Assembly (NCBI GenBank): GCA_045638565.1
Contig: JAZUBN010000098.1
Coordinates: 1-5,885 of the forward strand
DNA from: SIG471 sp045638565
GTDB lineage: Bacteria; Bacillota; Clostridia; Oscillospirales; Butyricicoccaceae
Reading direction: 5' to 3'
Length of the DNA: 5,885 nucleotides
Shown here: positions 1-4,818 of the stretch, one piece after another
How positions within the stretch are numbered: position 1 is the stretch's first letter
Layout: each line of letters begins with the position of its first letter
Program-made: the position numbers and the translations under genes
The notes under the pieces: model-generated
Database searches by the model: none
Seen by the model: only the letters and a program-made list of their open reading frames with translations
What the model was told of the DNA's origin: nothing

Positions 1-35
1 TCACCTGTGGTGACACCTTCCCCTCAAGGGGAAGG
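1..35. repeat. Palindromic intergenic repeat, cut by the window edge
   Basis: Two hairpins stand side by side. Bases 1-5 (TCACC) pair with 9-13 (GGTGA) around a 3-base loop. Bases 16-24 (CCTTCCCCT) pair perfectly with 27-35 (AGGGGAAGG) around CA. No T-run follows, so this is not a convincing terminator. From memory, short CCTTCCCC/GGGGAAGG palindromes are dispersed in many copies in Clostridia and Negativicutes genomes; the copy number here cannot be seen. The left end probably continues beyond base 1. A transcription-end structure for an upstream gene is the alternative reading. Confidence 0.6.
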
Positions 36-74
36 CTCTAAAGATGCCCCTGCAATATTATCCCCCACATCCCC

Positions 75-109
75 TTGACACTTTTCATTTAATACTATAC
101 CATTATAAT
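75..109 (+). promoter_or_regulatory. Probable sigma-70 promoter of the acyltransferase operon
   Basis: A perfect -35 hexamer TTGACA lies at 75-80. At the ideal 17-base spacing stands TACCAT (98-103, four of six matches to the -10 consensus). A perfect TATAAT lies six bases further on at 104-109, but it is 23 bases from TTGACA, which is too far for that pairing. Either -10 would start transcription at about 110-116. That leaves the GTG at 112 at or before the 5' end and favours the ATG at 160 as the start of the first gene. Confidence 0.55.
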
Positions 110-110
110 A

Positions 111-128
111 GGTGAGTATGGGCTCACC
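111..128 (+). promoter_or_regulatory. Hairpin at the predicted 5' end of the operon mRNA
   Basis: GGTGAG (111-116) and CTCACC (123-128) form a perfect 6-bp stem with a 6-base loop, placed almost exactly where transcription should begin. The stem includes AGGTGA, which resembles a Shine-Dalgarno sequence for the ATG at 118, so folding would hide that start. The hairpin may protect the 5' end of the mRNA or choose between starts. This is a sequence reading only; no known riboswitch is recognised. Confidence 0.4.
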
Positions 129-159
129 GAAACTGACGAAAGGCAAACTCAGAAAAACT

Positions 160-1566
160 ATGGTCTTCAGCTCGATTTTATTCATGTTCATATACCTGCC
201 TTGTGTGCTTGGTATATACTATGCCTTGCCTAAGAAATTCCGCAACGGCGCACTTTTTCTCCTCAATCTCATATTCTATGGCTGGGGCGAGCCTGTATAC
301 ATTACGATTATGCTGCTCTCGACAGTCATCGACTACACCCACGGTATTTTGGTCGAAAACAACCTCAGCAAAGGCAACGTCAAGCGTGCGAAACTCTGGG
401 TTTCATCCTCGATTTTCTTCAATCTCCTGCTGCTGACCTTCTTCAAATACTTTGACTTTATCGTCGGCAACATTCTTGCCATCTTCCCATCCTTGCCAAT
501 CAAGCCTATGGGACTTCCGCTGCCTATCGGCATTTCATTCTATACATTCCAGACAATGTCCTATACCATCGACGTATTCCGCGGTGACGCCAAGGCACAG
601 CGCAATATCTTTGCTTTTGGCTCATTCGTAACACTTTTCCCACAGCTCATCGCAGGTCCTATCATTAAATATAAGGATGTTGACGACCAGCTGACACACC
701 GCACAGAATCTATGGAAAAGTTTGCCAGGGGTGTCGAGACATTTATGGCAGGTCTTTGCAAAAAGGCACTTCTCGCCAACAACATCGGCCCTCTCTGGGA
801 TTCCATTTATGCGACAGGCATGGCAGAGCAGTCTGTCCTCTCCCTGTGGCTCGGCATCATAGCATTCGTGCTTCAGCTTTATTTCGACTTCTCGGGCTAT
901 TCCGATATGGCTATCGGTCTCGGACGTATGCTCGGCTTTGAGTTTATGATAAACTTCAATTATCCCTTCATCTCCAAGAGCATCACAGAATTCTGGAGAA
1001 GATGGCACATCTCTCTCGGCTCATGGTTCAGAGAATATGTCTATATCCCATTGGGCGGCAACCGCTGCTCCAAGGCGCGAAACTTCTTCAACATCTTTGT
1101 TGTATGGGCGACAACAGGCATCTGGCACGGCGCAAGCTGGAACTTCCTTTTCTGGGGTCTCATCTTTGCAGTCCTGCTTATGCTTGAAAAGGGCTTCCTG
1201 CTGAAAAAGCTGCAGAAAATGCCGTCCATTGCCGCTCACGCATACACATTATTCTTCGTGCTTCTCTCCTTTGTATTCTTCGCCATCGAAGATATGAGCT
1301 CGGCTCTGGCATATCTTGCAGGTATGTTCGGTCTCAACAGCCTGCCGCTTGTAAATGCCGACTTCCTCTATAACATCCGCAACTATGGCGCTCTGCTTGT
1401 GATTCTCTTTATCGGCGCAACACCTTTTGCCAAGAATACATTCAATAAGCTTCGCGAAAACAAGGGCGAATGGCTCGTGCCTGTGCTGTGCGCTATAGGT
1501 CTTATCATTTCGACAGCATATCTTGTCGACGCAAGCTATAACCCATTCCTTTATTTCCGTTTCTAA
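160..1566 (+). CDS. MBOAT family membrane O-acyltransferase (AlgI/DltB-like)
   Basis: A polytopic membrane protein of 468 residues, the usual length for AlgI/PatA-type members. In this family the enzyme takes acyl groups, usually acetyl, from a cytoplasmic donor and passes them across the membrane to extracytoplasmic polysaccharide. Visible family blocks are the N-terminus MVFSSILF, followed by LPKKFRN; PIGISFYTFQ (122-131); YFDFSGYSDMAIGLGR (241-256); FWRRWHISLGSWFREY (278-293); and IWHGASWNFLFWG (321-333). His323 in WHG is the conserved catalytic histidine; His283 is the other conserved one. The frame extends upstream to a GTG at 112 and an ATG at 118, but those residues are charged and unlike family N-termini, and family proteins begin at MVFSS. 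The SD for the ATG at 160 is weak (AAAGG, 16 bases away), so the ATG at 118, with AGGTGA before it, remains possible. The stop is 10 bases before the DHHW gene, implying an operon. Family certain; polymer substrate unknown. Confidence 0.94.
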   Translation: MVFSSILFMFIYLPCVLGIYYALPKKFRNGALFLLNLIFYGWGEPVYITIMLLSTVIDYTHGILVENNLSKGNVKRAKLWVSSSIFFNLLLLTFFKYFDFIVGNILAIFPSLPIKPMGLPLPIGISFYTFQTMSYTIDVFRGDAKAQRNIFAFGSFVTLFPQLIAGPIIKYKDVDDQLTHRTESMEKFARGVETFMAGLCKKALLANNIGPLWDSIYATGMAEQSVLSLWLGIIAFVLQLYFDFSGYSDMAIGLGRMLGFEFMINFNYPFISKSITEFWRRWHISLGSWFREYVYIPLGGNRCSKARNFFNIFVVWATTGIWHGASWNFLFWGLIFAVLLMLEKGFLLKKLQKMPSIAAHAYTLFFVLLSFVFFAIEDMSSALAYLAGMFGLNSLPLVNADFLYNIRNYGALLVILFIGATPFAKNTFNKLRENKGEWLVPVLCAIGLIISTAYLVDASYNPFLYFRF

Positions 1567-1576
1567 GAGGTGAAAT

Positions 1577-2668
1577 ATGAAAAACTACAATAAAATCACA
1601 ACTTTCACCTTTGTCGGCTTTATCGCCATTTTCGCTCTGCTTCTCATTATTATGCCGAAGGCAGAGTTTTCCGAAATGGAAAACAGAAATCTTGCCCAGA
1701 TGCCGAAATTCACTCTTGAGCGTCTTTTCAACGGCAAGTTTACTGCCGAATTTGAAGAATATGTCACCGACCAGTTTGCTTTCCGCGATACTTGGGTGGG
1801 TATGAAATATTTCTTCGAAAAGGCACTTCTCAAGACAGAAAACAACGGTATTTACTTTGCCGAAGACGGATATCTTATGACGAAATTTGTAAAGCCTGAC
1901 GACAGCCGCCTCGATATCAACTATGGCGCAGTGGATAAGCTTTCCGATTCCCTCGATATCCCTGTCCGTTTCTCCCTTATTCCGATGTCAAGCTATGTCC
2001 ACGCAGACAAGCTTCCAAGTAATGCAAATCCATATGACCAGCAGATTCTTCTTGACAGAGCGGCACAGATGGAGGAATATTTCGACCTGAGCCAGTCTCT
2101 CCTTGCCCACAAGGATGAATATATCTATTACCGCACAGACCATCACTGGACAAGTGACGGGGCATATTATGCCTATAAAAAAATCTGCGAAGAATTGGGC
2201 ATGACACCTGTCGAAAGACAGCTCCGCAAGGAATATTCTGATTTTTACGGCACACTTTATTCCAACGCAGGTGCTCGAATGATTGAGGCTGATACAGTCG
2301 CAACATATATGCTTCCTCAGCTTGAGGTAACAGACGAAAACGGTCAGAGCAGGGAAGTTTATGACGAGTCTTTTGCCGACAAGAAGGATAAATATTCGGT
2401 ATTTTTCGGCGGAAATCCTCCGCTTGTTGTCCTTGACAATACAGAAATCAATGATGGCGAAAAGCTTCTGCTCATCAAGGATTCCTATTCCAACTCCCTT
2501 GCGCCATATCTCACACATAATTTTGACGAAGTGCATATGTGGGATTTGCGCGCAAACAAGACAAGCCTTTCCCAGTATATTGCCGAAAACGGCATTACAC
2601 AGGTGCTTGTGCTTTACTCGACGGAAAATTTTGCATCAGACACAAATATCATGTTTATGAGTAAGTAA
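1577..2668 (+). CDS. DHHW / AlgJ-AlgX-like SGNH membrane protein, acetylation partner
   Basis: A protein of 363 residues with one N-terminal membrane anchor (about 10-27) and an extracytoplasmic domain. The signature TDHHW lies at 187-191. A second block, LLLIKDSYSNSL, runs from 297 to 308. By comparison with AlgJ and AlgX, Asp188 and His190 would be the catalytic Asp-x-His pair and Ser303 the nucleophile of an SGNH-type acetyltransferase/esterase. The blocks ENRNLAQMPKF (35-45) and DQFAFRDTW (65-73) are also typical of this family. The SD AGAGGTGA (1566-1573) starts at the last base of the previous stop codon and lies three bases before the ATG, so the two genes are almost certainly cotranscribed. 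Known MBOAT systems pair the membrane enzyme with such a protein to place O-acetyl groups on exported polysaccharide. The substrate cannot be read here, as no glycosyltransferase or polymerase is in view. Confidence 0.9.
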   Translation: MKNYNKITTFTFVGFIAIFALLLIIMPKAEFSEMENRNLAQMPKFTLERLFNGKFTAEFEEYVTDQFAFRDTWVGMKYFFEKALLKTENNGIYFAEDGYLMTKFVKPDDSRLDINYGAVDKLSDSLDIPVRFSLIPMSSYVHADKLPSNANPYDQQILLDRAAQMEEYFDLSQSLLAHKDEYIYYRTDHHWTSDGAYYAYKKICEELGMTPVERQLRKEYSDFYGTLYSNAGARMIEADTVATYMLPQLEVTDENGQSREVYDESFADKKDKYSVFFGGNPPLVVLDNTEINDGEKLLLIKDSYSNSLAPYLTHNFDEVHMWDLRANKTSLSQYIAENGITQVLVLYSTENFASDTNIMFMSK

Positions 2669-2677
2669 TAAGCTTTC

Positions 2678-2738
2678 GCACATAATATGTTTGTGCTTGA
2701 AACAAGCACTAAAAACTCGTAAAGGGGCGAGCGTTTTT
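2678..2738 (+). promoter_or_regulatory. Cluster of short hairpins between the DHHW gene and the small ORF
   Basis: Three dyads follow one another. GCACA (2678-2682) can pair with TGTGC (2692-2696). GTGCTTG (2693-2699) pairs perfectly with CAAGCAC (2703-2709). AAAAACTCG (2711-2719) pairs with CGAG (2728-2731) and TTTTT (2734-2738), with CG bulged. The first two share bases 2693-2696 and cannot form together. The third has a T5 on its 3' side, so it might be a weak terminator of the operon. Its loop holds the GGGG of the ribosome site of the next small ORF. I see no good promoter here, so the small ORF may depend on readthrough. Confidence 0.4.
2722..2727 (+). promoter_or_regulatory. Ribosome binding site deciding the TTG start of the small ORF
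   Basis: AAGGGG lies nine bases before TTG 2737. It is the only SD-like stretch near this frame, and an in-frame TAA at 2710-2712 closes the frame upstream with no ATG or GTG in between. The in-frame ATGs at 2758 and 2761 have no such site at a useful distance. The motif falls in the loop of the hairpin at 2711-2738. Confidence 0.5.
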
Positions 2739-2880
2739 GAAAGCGAGAAATGCTTTGATGATGACTTTGGGCATCGGCGCTTTAGGTGCTGCGGCTTATG
2801 CAGGGTCAAAAATGAACAAAAACGGCACAATGCCTGTGAAGGCGAAATTGAAAGAAGCGGCAGATAAGTTTATGCCGTAG
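2737..2880 (+). CDS. Small hypothetical glycine/alanine-rich membrane protein, 47 aa
   Basis: A TTG-started frame of 47 codons ending in TAG. The product begins MKARNALMMTLGIGALGAAA. Residues 6-23 form one glycine/alanine-rich hydrophobic segment that could span the membrane. A basic, amphipathic tail follows, with KAKLKEAADKF at 35-45. The layout resembles the N-terminus of small YtxH-like envelope proteins of Bacillota, but I do not recognise a named family. Support comes from the SD AAGGGG nine bases upstream and a strong terminator 13 bases after the stop. It lies 68 bases after the DHHW gene on the same strand and may be a third operon member if the hairpins between them do not stop transcription. 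The start codon and the gene's reality are both less certain than for its neighbours. Confidence 0.55.
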   Translation: MKARNALMMTLGIGALGAAAYAGSKMNKNGTMPVKAKLKEAADKFMP

Positions 2881-2893
2881 ATAACTAAAAGGG

Positions 2894-2925
2894 AAAAAGC
2901 TTCCACAACCTGTGGAAGCTTTTTT
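2894..2925 (+). terminator. Strong intrinsic terminator after the small ORF
   Basis: A perfect 14-bp stem, AAAAAGCTTCCACA (2894-2907) with TGTGGAAGCTTTTT (2911-2924), loop ACC, and T6 at 2920-2925. It ends + strand transcription from the operon and the small ORF. On the - strand the hairpin also has a T5, followed by CCC, so it may work both ways and block any readthrough from the convergent stalk-domain gene. Confidence 0.9.
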
Positions 2926-2940
2926 AATGTTTGAAATAAT

Positions 2941-3004
2941 GCGGTGCGTCGAGGACGCCGCACCCTACAAAGATTTTGCGTAGGGGCGAGCATTGCTCGT
3001 CCGC
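2941..3004. repeat. Paired-palindrome intergenic repeat (REP/BIME-like)
   Basis: Two palindromic modules lie back to back. The left one (2941-2965) folds through GCGTC/GACGC and GGT/ACC with a CGC bulge. The right one (2983-3002) folds through GGGCGAGCA/TGCTCGTCC with one G.U pair. The modules are joined by an inverted CCCTA (2963-2967) and TAGGG (2981-2985), and the ends match as GCGG and CCGC, so the whole element is a compact nested inverted repeat. From memory, GTAGGGGCGAGCATTGCTCG-type units are dispersed in many Clostridia and Negativicutes genomes; copy number cannot be judged from this window. It contains no reading frame of note and sits between convergent terminators. Confidence 0.7.
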
Positions 3005-3009
3005 TCAAG

Positions 3010-3037
3010 AAAAAGCCACCCTTTTCAGAGTGGCTTT
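3010..3037 (-). terminator. Intrinsic terminator of the stalk-domain gene
   Basis: On the - strand, AAAGCCAC pairs with GTGGCTTT around a loop of about 10 bases, and the T-run lies at 3014-3010. It stands 12 bases after the stop codon at 3050. On the + strand the T-run is broken (TTTGATTTTT), so the - strand is the better direction. The 28 bases are identical to 3869-3896. Confidence 0.88.
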
Positions 3038-3049
3038 GATTTTTATAAA

Positions 3050-3799
3050 TTAGTCGTTCCAGAGAGCAGCATCGCCGATGAATGCGCCCTTGGAATATGT
3101 ATTGGCTTTGTGCCACTGTCCCTGTACAGGATTTTCGTCTCTTGCTTCAATCCTGATTTCAAGCTTATATGCATCTGTTACATCGATTTCAAATTCTTCA
3201 GGTGTATGACCCTGCATAATAGGTTCAGACTGATATGCAAGCTTGCCATCAACATAAATGCTGTAGCGATTGCTCTGGAAAGTATCATTTTTATGACCTT
3301 CGCAGAGATAGAATGTGCCTGTGAAACGTGTGTATTCGCCGTTGAGAAGATATGTAGTTTCTTCTGTAGCAAACTTCATATAGCTATCAAACTTTTCACC
3401 ATTATTTGTTGTAAGATATGATTCATGCATATCTCTGTTTGCAATAGCCTGACCTGAGAATGTATTCATATCCTTGAGCCACATAGCCGGCTGGTTATAC
3501 ACAGGGTCATTGCCGAGAACAACTGTCTGTGTTGCGCCGTCCCATGTTACGTTAAGACCGAGAGCAGAGCTGATTGCACGGATTGGGAGATATGTTGTGC
3601 CGTCGATTGCAAATGGCTCTACAACATTGCCGTTTACATCCTTTGGAATGAGTTCTTCGCCATTGAGACGAATCTTGATGTTGTTGTAGTAAAGCTGTGC
3701 TGCCTTCATTGTGGATGCAACTGCAGGAGCTGCTGTTGACATTACGATAGCCATAACGAGCATACCGAGAATAAAGGACTTGATGTTGAGTTTCTTCAT
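3050..3799 (-). CDS. Secreted protein with stalk domain and NPCBM-like C-terminal domain
   Basis: A protein of 249 residues. A signal peptide occupies 1-28 (KK, hydrophobic core 8-22, AVA before Ser29). Residues 36-96 match the copper amine oxidase N-terminal-like (stalk) fold: LYYNNIKIRLNGEEL, then the hallmark DGTTYLPIRAISSALGLNVTWD (66-87), then QTVVLG. In Bacillota these domains carry no copper chemistry and act as cell-surface modules. Residues 140-247 look like an NPCBM-type carbohydrate-binding beta-sandwich: YLLNGEYTRFTGTFYL, then YSIYVDGKLAYQSEPI, then a late FIGDAAL strand. This second call is by pattern only. The SD AGGAG (3812-3808) lies eight bases before the ATG. It is a stand-alone gene with a perfect-consensus promoter and its own terminator, so high expression is likely. 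I infer it binds wall or extracellular glycans; no catalytic residues are seen. Confidence 0.85.
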   Translation of the reverse strand: MKKLNIKSFILGMLVMAIVMSTAAPAVASTMKAAQLYYNNIKIRLNGEELIPKDVNGNVVEPFAIDGTTYLPIRAISSALGLNVTWDGATQTVVLGNDPVYNQPAMWLKDMNTFSGQAIANRDMHESYLTTNNGEKFDSYMKFATEETTYLLNGEYTRFTGTFYLCEGHKNDTFQSNRYSIYVDGKLAYQSEPIMQGHTPEEFEIDVTDAYKLEIRIEARDENPVQGQWHKANTYSKGAFIGDAALWND

Positions 3800-3829
3800 A
3801 AGAGTCTCTCCTTTTGTTTTGATAATTCA

Positions 3830-3858
3830 ATTATAAAAGGAAAAAACTGTCCTGTCAA
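3830..3858 (-). promoter_or_regulatory. Perfect-consensus sigma-70 promoter of the stalk-domain gene
   Basis: On the - strand TTGACA (3858-3853) and TATAAT (3835-3830) are separated by exactly 17 bases, matching the consensus at all twelve positions. Transcription should begin near 3823, giving a leader of about 24 bases that holds the AAAAGGAGAG ribosome site. No operator-like dyad overlaps it, which suggests strong, possibly constitutive expression. Confidence 0.88.
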
Positions 3859-3868
3859 CATCCCACAT

Positions 3869-3898
3869 AAAAAGCCACCCTTTTCAGAGTGGCTTTTT
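3869..3898 (-). terminator. Bidirectional intrinsic terminator after the TauE-like gene
   Basis: AAAAAGCCAC (3869-3878) pairs with GTGGCTTTTT (3889-3898). T5 runs stand on both strands, so it can work in either direction. It lies four bases after the stop of the TauE-like gene and 10 bases upstream of the next gene's -35 box, cleanly separating the two - strand units. It shares 28 identical bases with the terminator at 3010-3037. Confidence 0.9.
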
Positions 3899-3902
3899 AC
3901 AA

Positions 3903-4643
3903 TTACATATTGCTCAGGAACATCCATGCGCCGGCGCAGCCGATAACTGCATAGACGATTTTCTTAAGCTTTTCACCGTCGATTTTCTTGAGAAGTTTAC
4001 TGCCCACGATGATACCAAGCTGCATACCGACAAAGCCGATAACCCAGAATGGAATAACTTCCGCCGTGATAATGCCCTTGAAAATACGCACGAGGGCGTT
4101 ATAAATACCTGTCATAAGGAAGAAGGTCTGTAGTGTACCCAGATATTCCTCTTTGGATTTTGTGATGGCGAGGAAATAGATTACCATAGGAGGTCCGCCG
4201 ATGGAGAAAAGGCCCGACAGAATACCCGACATTGTGGATACGATAAAGGCTGTGCCCACATTAGGCTTGATTTTGATTTTTCCGCCAAAGAATGCAAAGT
4301 AAATTGCAAGTACAATAAGGAAAAGTCCGAGATAGCTTTTGAGCCAGTCGGCTTCAAGAGTTGTAGAAAGATTTATCGCCAGCGTACTTGCCATCATATA
4401 GAATACGATTGGCACAGGGAGATATTTCCACTTGATATACTTTCTGTAGCGGATGACGATGCCAAGCATACCTACGATGGCGATTATGCTGGAAAGACCT
4501 ACGCCAAAAAGATATGGCAGAATGGATGGGAATATGGTCATTACGAAAACGCCGAAACCGAAGCCGGAAACGCCCTGGATAAGACCGCCGATTATCGACA
4601 CAAGCCCTACAATAAGCAGGGTGACCGGTGTTGAGAATATCAT
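3903..4643 (-). CDS. TauE/SafE family anion permease (probable exporter)
   Basis: An integral membrane protein of 246 residues with about eight hydrophobic segments, normal for the family. Members move small organic or sulfur-containing anions such as sulfite, sulfoacetate or related compounds across the cytoplasmic membrane, but the substrate cannot be predicted from sequence. The two internal repeat signatures are visible: GGLIQGVSGFGFG at 19-31 and SGILSGLFSIGGPPMVIYF at 139-157. The frame is open to an ATG at 4703, but that extension runs through the gene's own -10 and -35 boxes and is hydrophilic. The ATG at 4643 has GGAGG seven bases upstream and gives the family N-terminus, so I use it. 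The gene is single, with its own promoter and terminator, and is divergent from the amidohydrolase, which suggests but does not prove a shared role. Confidence 0.92.
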   Translation of the reverse strand: MIFSTPVTLLIVGLVSIIGGLIQGVSGFGFGVFVMTIFPSILPYLFGVGLSSIIAIVGMLGIVIRYRKYIKWKYLPVPIVFYMMASTLAINLSTTLEADWLKSYLGLFLIVLAIYFAFFGGKIKIKPNVGTAFIVSTMSGILSGLFSIGGPPMVIYFLAITKSKEEYLGTLQTFFLMTGIYNALVRIFKGIITAEVIPFWVIGFVGMQLGIIVGSKLLKKIDGEKLKKIVYAVIGCAGAWMFLSNM

Positions 4644-4650
4644 AAAAATG

Positions 4651-4655
4651 CCTCC
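4651..4655 (-). promoter_or_regulatory. Ribosome binding site fixing the TauE-like start at 4643
   Basis: On the - strand GGAGG lies seven bases before the ATG at 4643-4641. This is a full-strength SD at the best distance. The upstream in-frame ATG at 4703 overlaps the promoter and cannot be in the mRNA if the -10 at 4680-4675 is used. Confidence 0.88.
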
Positions 4656-4674
4656 GTAAGAATAGTGCAGTACC

Positions 4675-4703
4675 ATTATAATATAAAAGGAATTATATGG
4701 CAA
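4675..4703 (-). promoter_or_regulatory. Promoter of the TauE-like gene
   Basis: On the - strand TTGCCA (4703-4698) and a perfect TATAAT (4680-4675) lie 17 bases apart, predicting a start near 4668 and a leader of about 25 bases. The same -35 variant, spacing and -10 occur in the divergent amidohydrolase promoter at 4756-4784. Confidence 0.8.
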
Positions 4704-4730
4704 GGAAATGTTTTGTCATCAGCTCCGATT

Positions 4731-4749
4731 ATTTTCAACAATTTTCAAC
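4731..4749. repeat. Tandem ATTTTCAAC repeat between divergent promoters
   Basis: ATTTTCAAC occurs at 4731-4739 and again at 4741-4749, a 10-base period that puts both copies on the same face of the helix. They end six bases before the -35 box of the amidohydrolase promoter, where an UP element or activator site would lie. Whether a protein binds here is unknown; AT-richness alone could explain the match. Confidence 0.5.
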
Positions 4750-4755
4750 TTGATA

Positions 4756-4784
4756 TTGCCAAAGGCGGCAAATGGTACTATAAT
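4756..4784 (+). promoter_or_regulatory. Promoter of the amidohydrolase gene
   Basis: TTGCCA (4756-4761) and TATAAT (4779-4784) are 17 bases apart, predicting a start near 4791. The leader of about 28 bases contains AGGAG (4806-4810), eight bases before the ATG. A TTGATA at 4750-4755 is 23 bases from the -10 and so unlikely to be the -35. Confidence 0.8.
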
Positions 4785-4818
4785 TATTGTAACAACATTT
4801 TTCATAGGAGATACCATT

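Noticed and set aside
112..159. N-terminal extension of the acyltransferase from GTG 112
   Set aside because: The GTG lies at or before the predicted transcription start, has no SD, and adds charged residues not seen in family N-termini. The family start MVFSS is at 160.
1988..2536. 182-codon - strand frame inside the DHHW gene
   Set aside because: It is a shadow of a clear coding gene with catalytic motifs on the + strand. Its product is cysteine-rich and low in recognisable pattern, with no supporting ribosome site noted.
2693..2709. GTGCTTG/CAAGCAC hairpin as an intrinsic terminator
   Set aside because: The stem is perfect but no T-run follows on either strand (TAAAAA on +, AAACAT on -), so it is kept only as part of the hairpin cluster.
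2796..3116. 106-codon - strand frame across the terminators and palindromic repeat
   Set aside because: It reads through two terminators and the repeat and overlaps the end of the stalk-domain gene in another frame.
2993..3421. 142-codon + strand frame antisense to the stalk-domain gene
   Set aside because: It begins inside the repeat and terminator and mirrors a well-supported secreted protein. Its cysteine-rich product is typical of a shadow frame.
4644..4703. N-terminal extension of the TauE-like protein from ATG 4703
   Set aside because: It would run through the gene's own -35 and -10 boxes, while ATG 4643 has GGAGG seven bases upstream.
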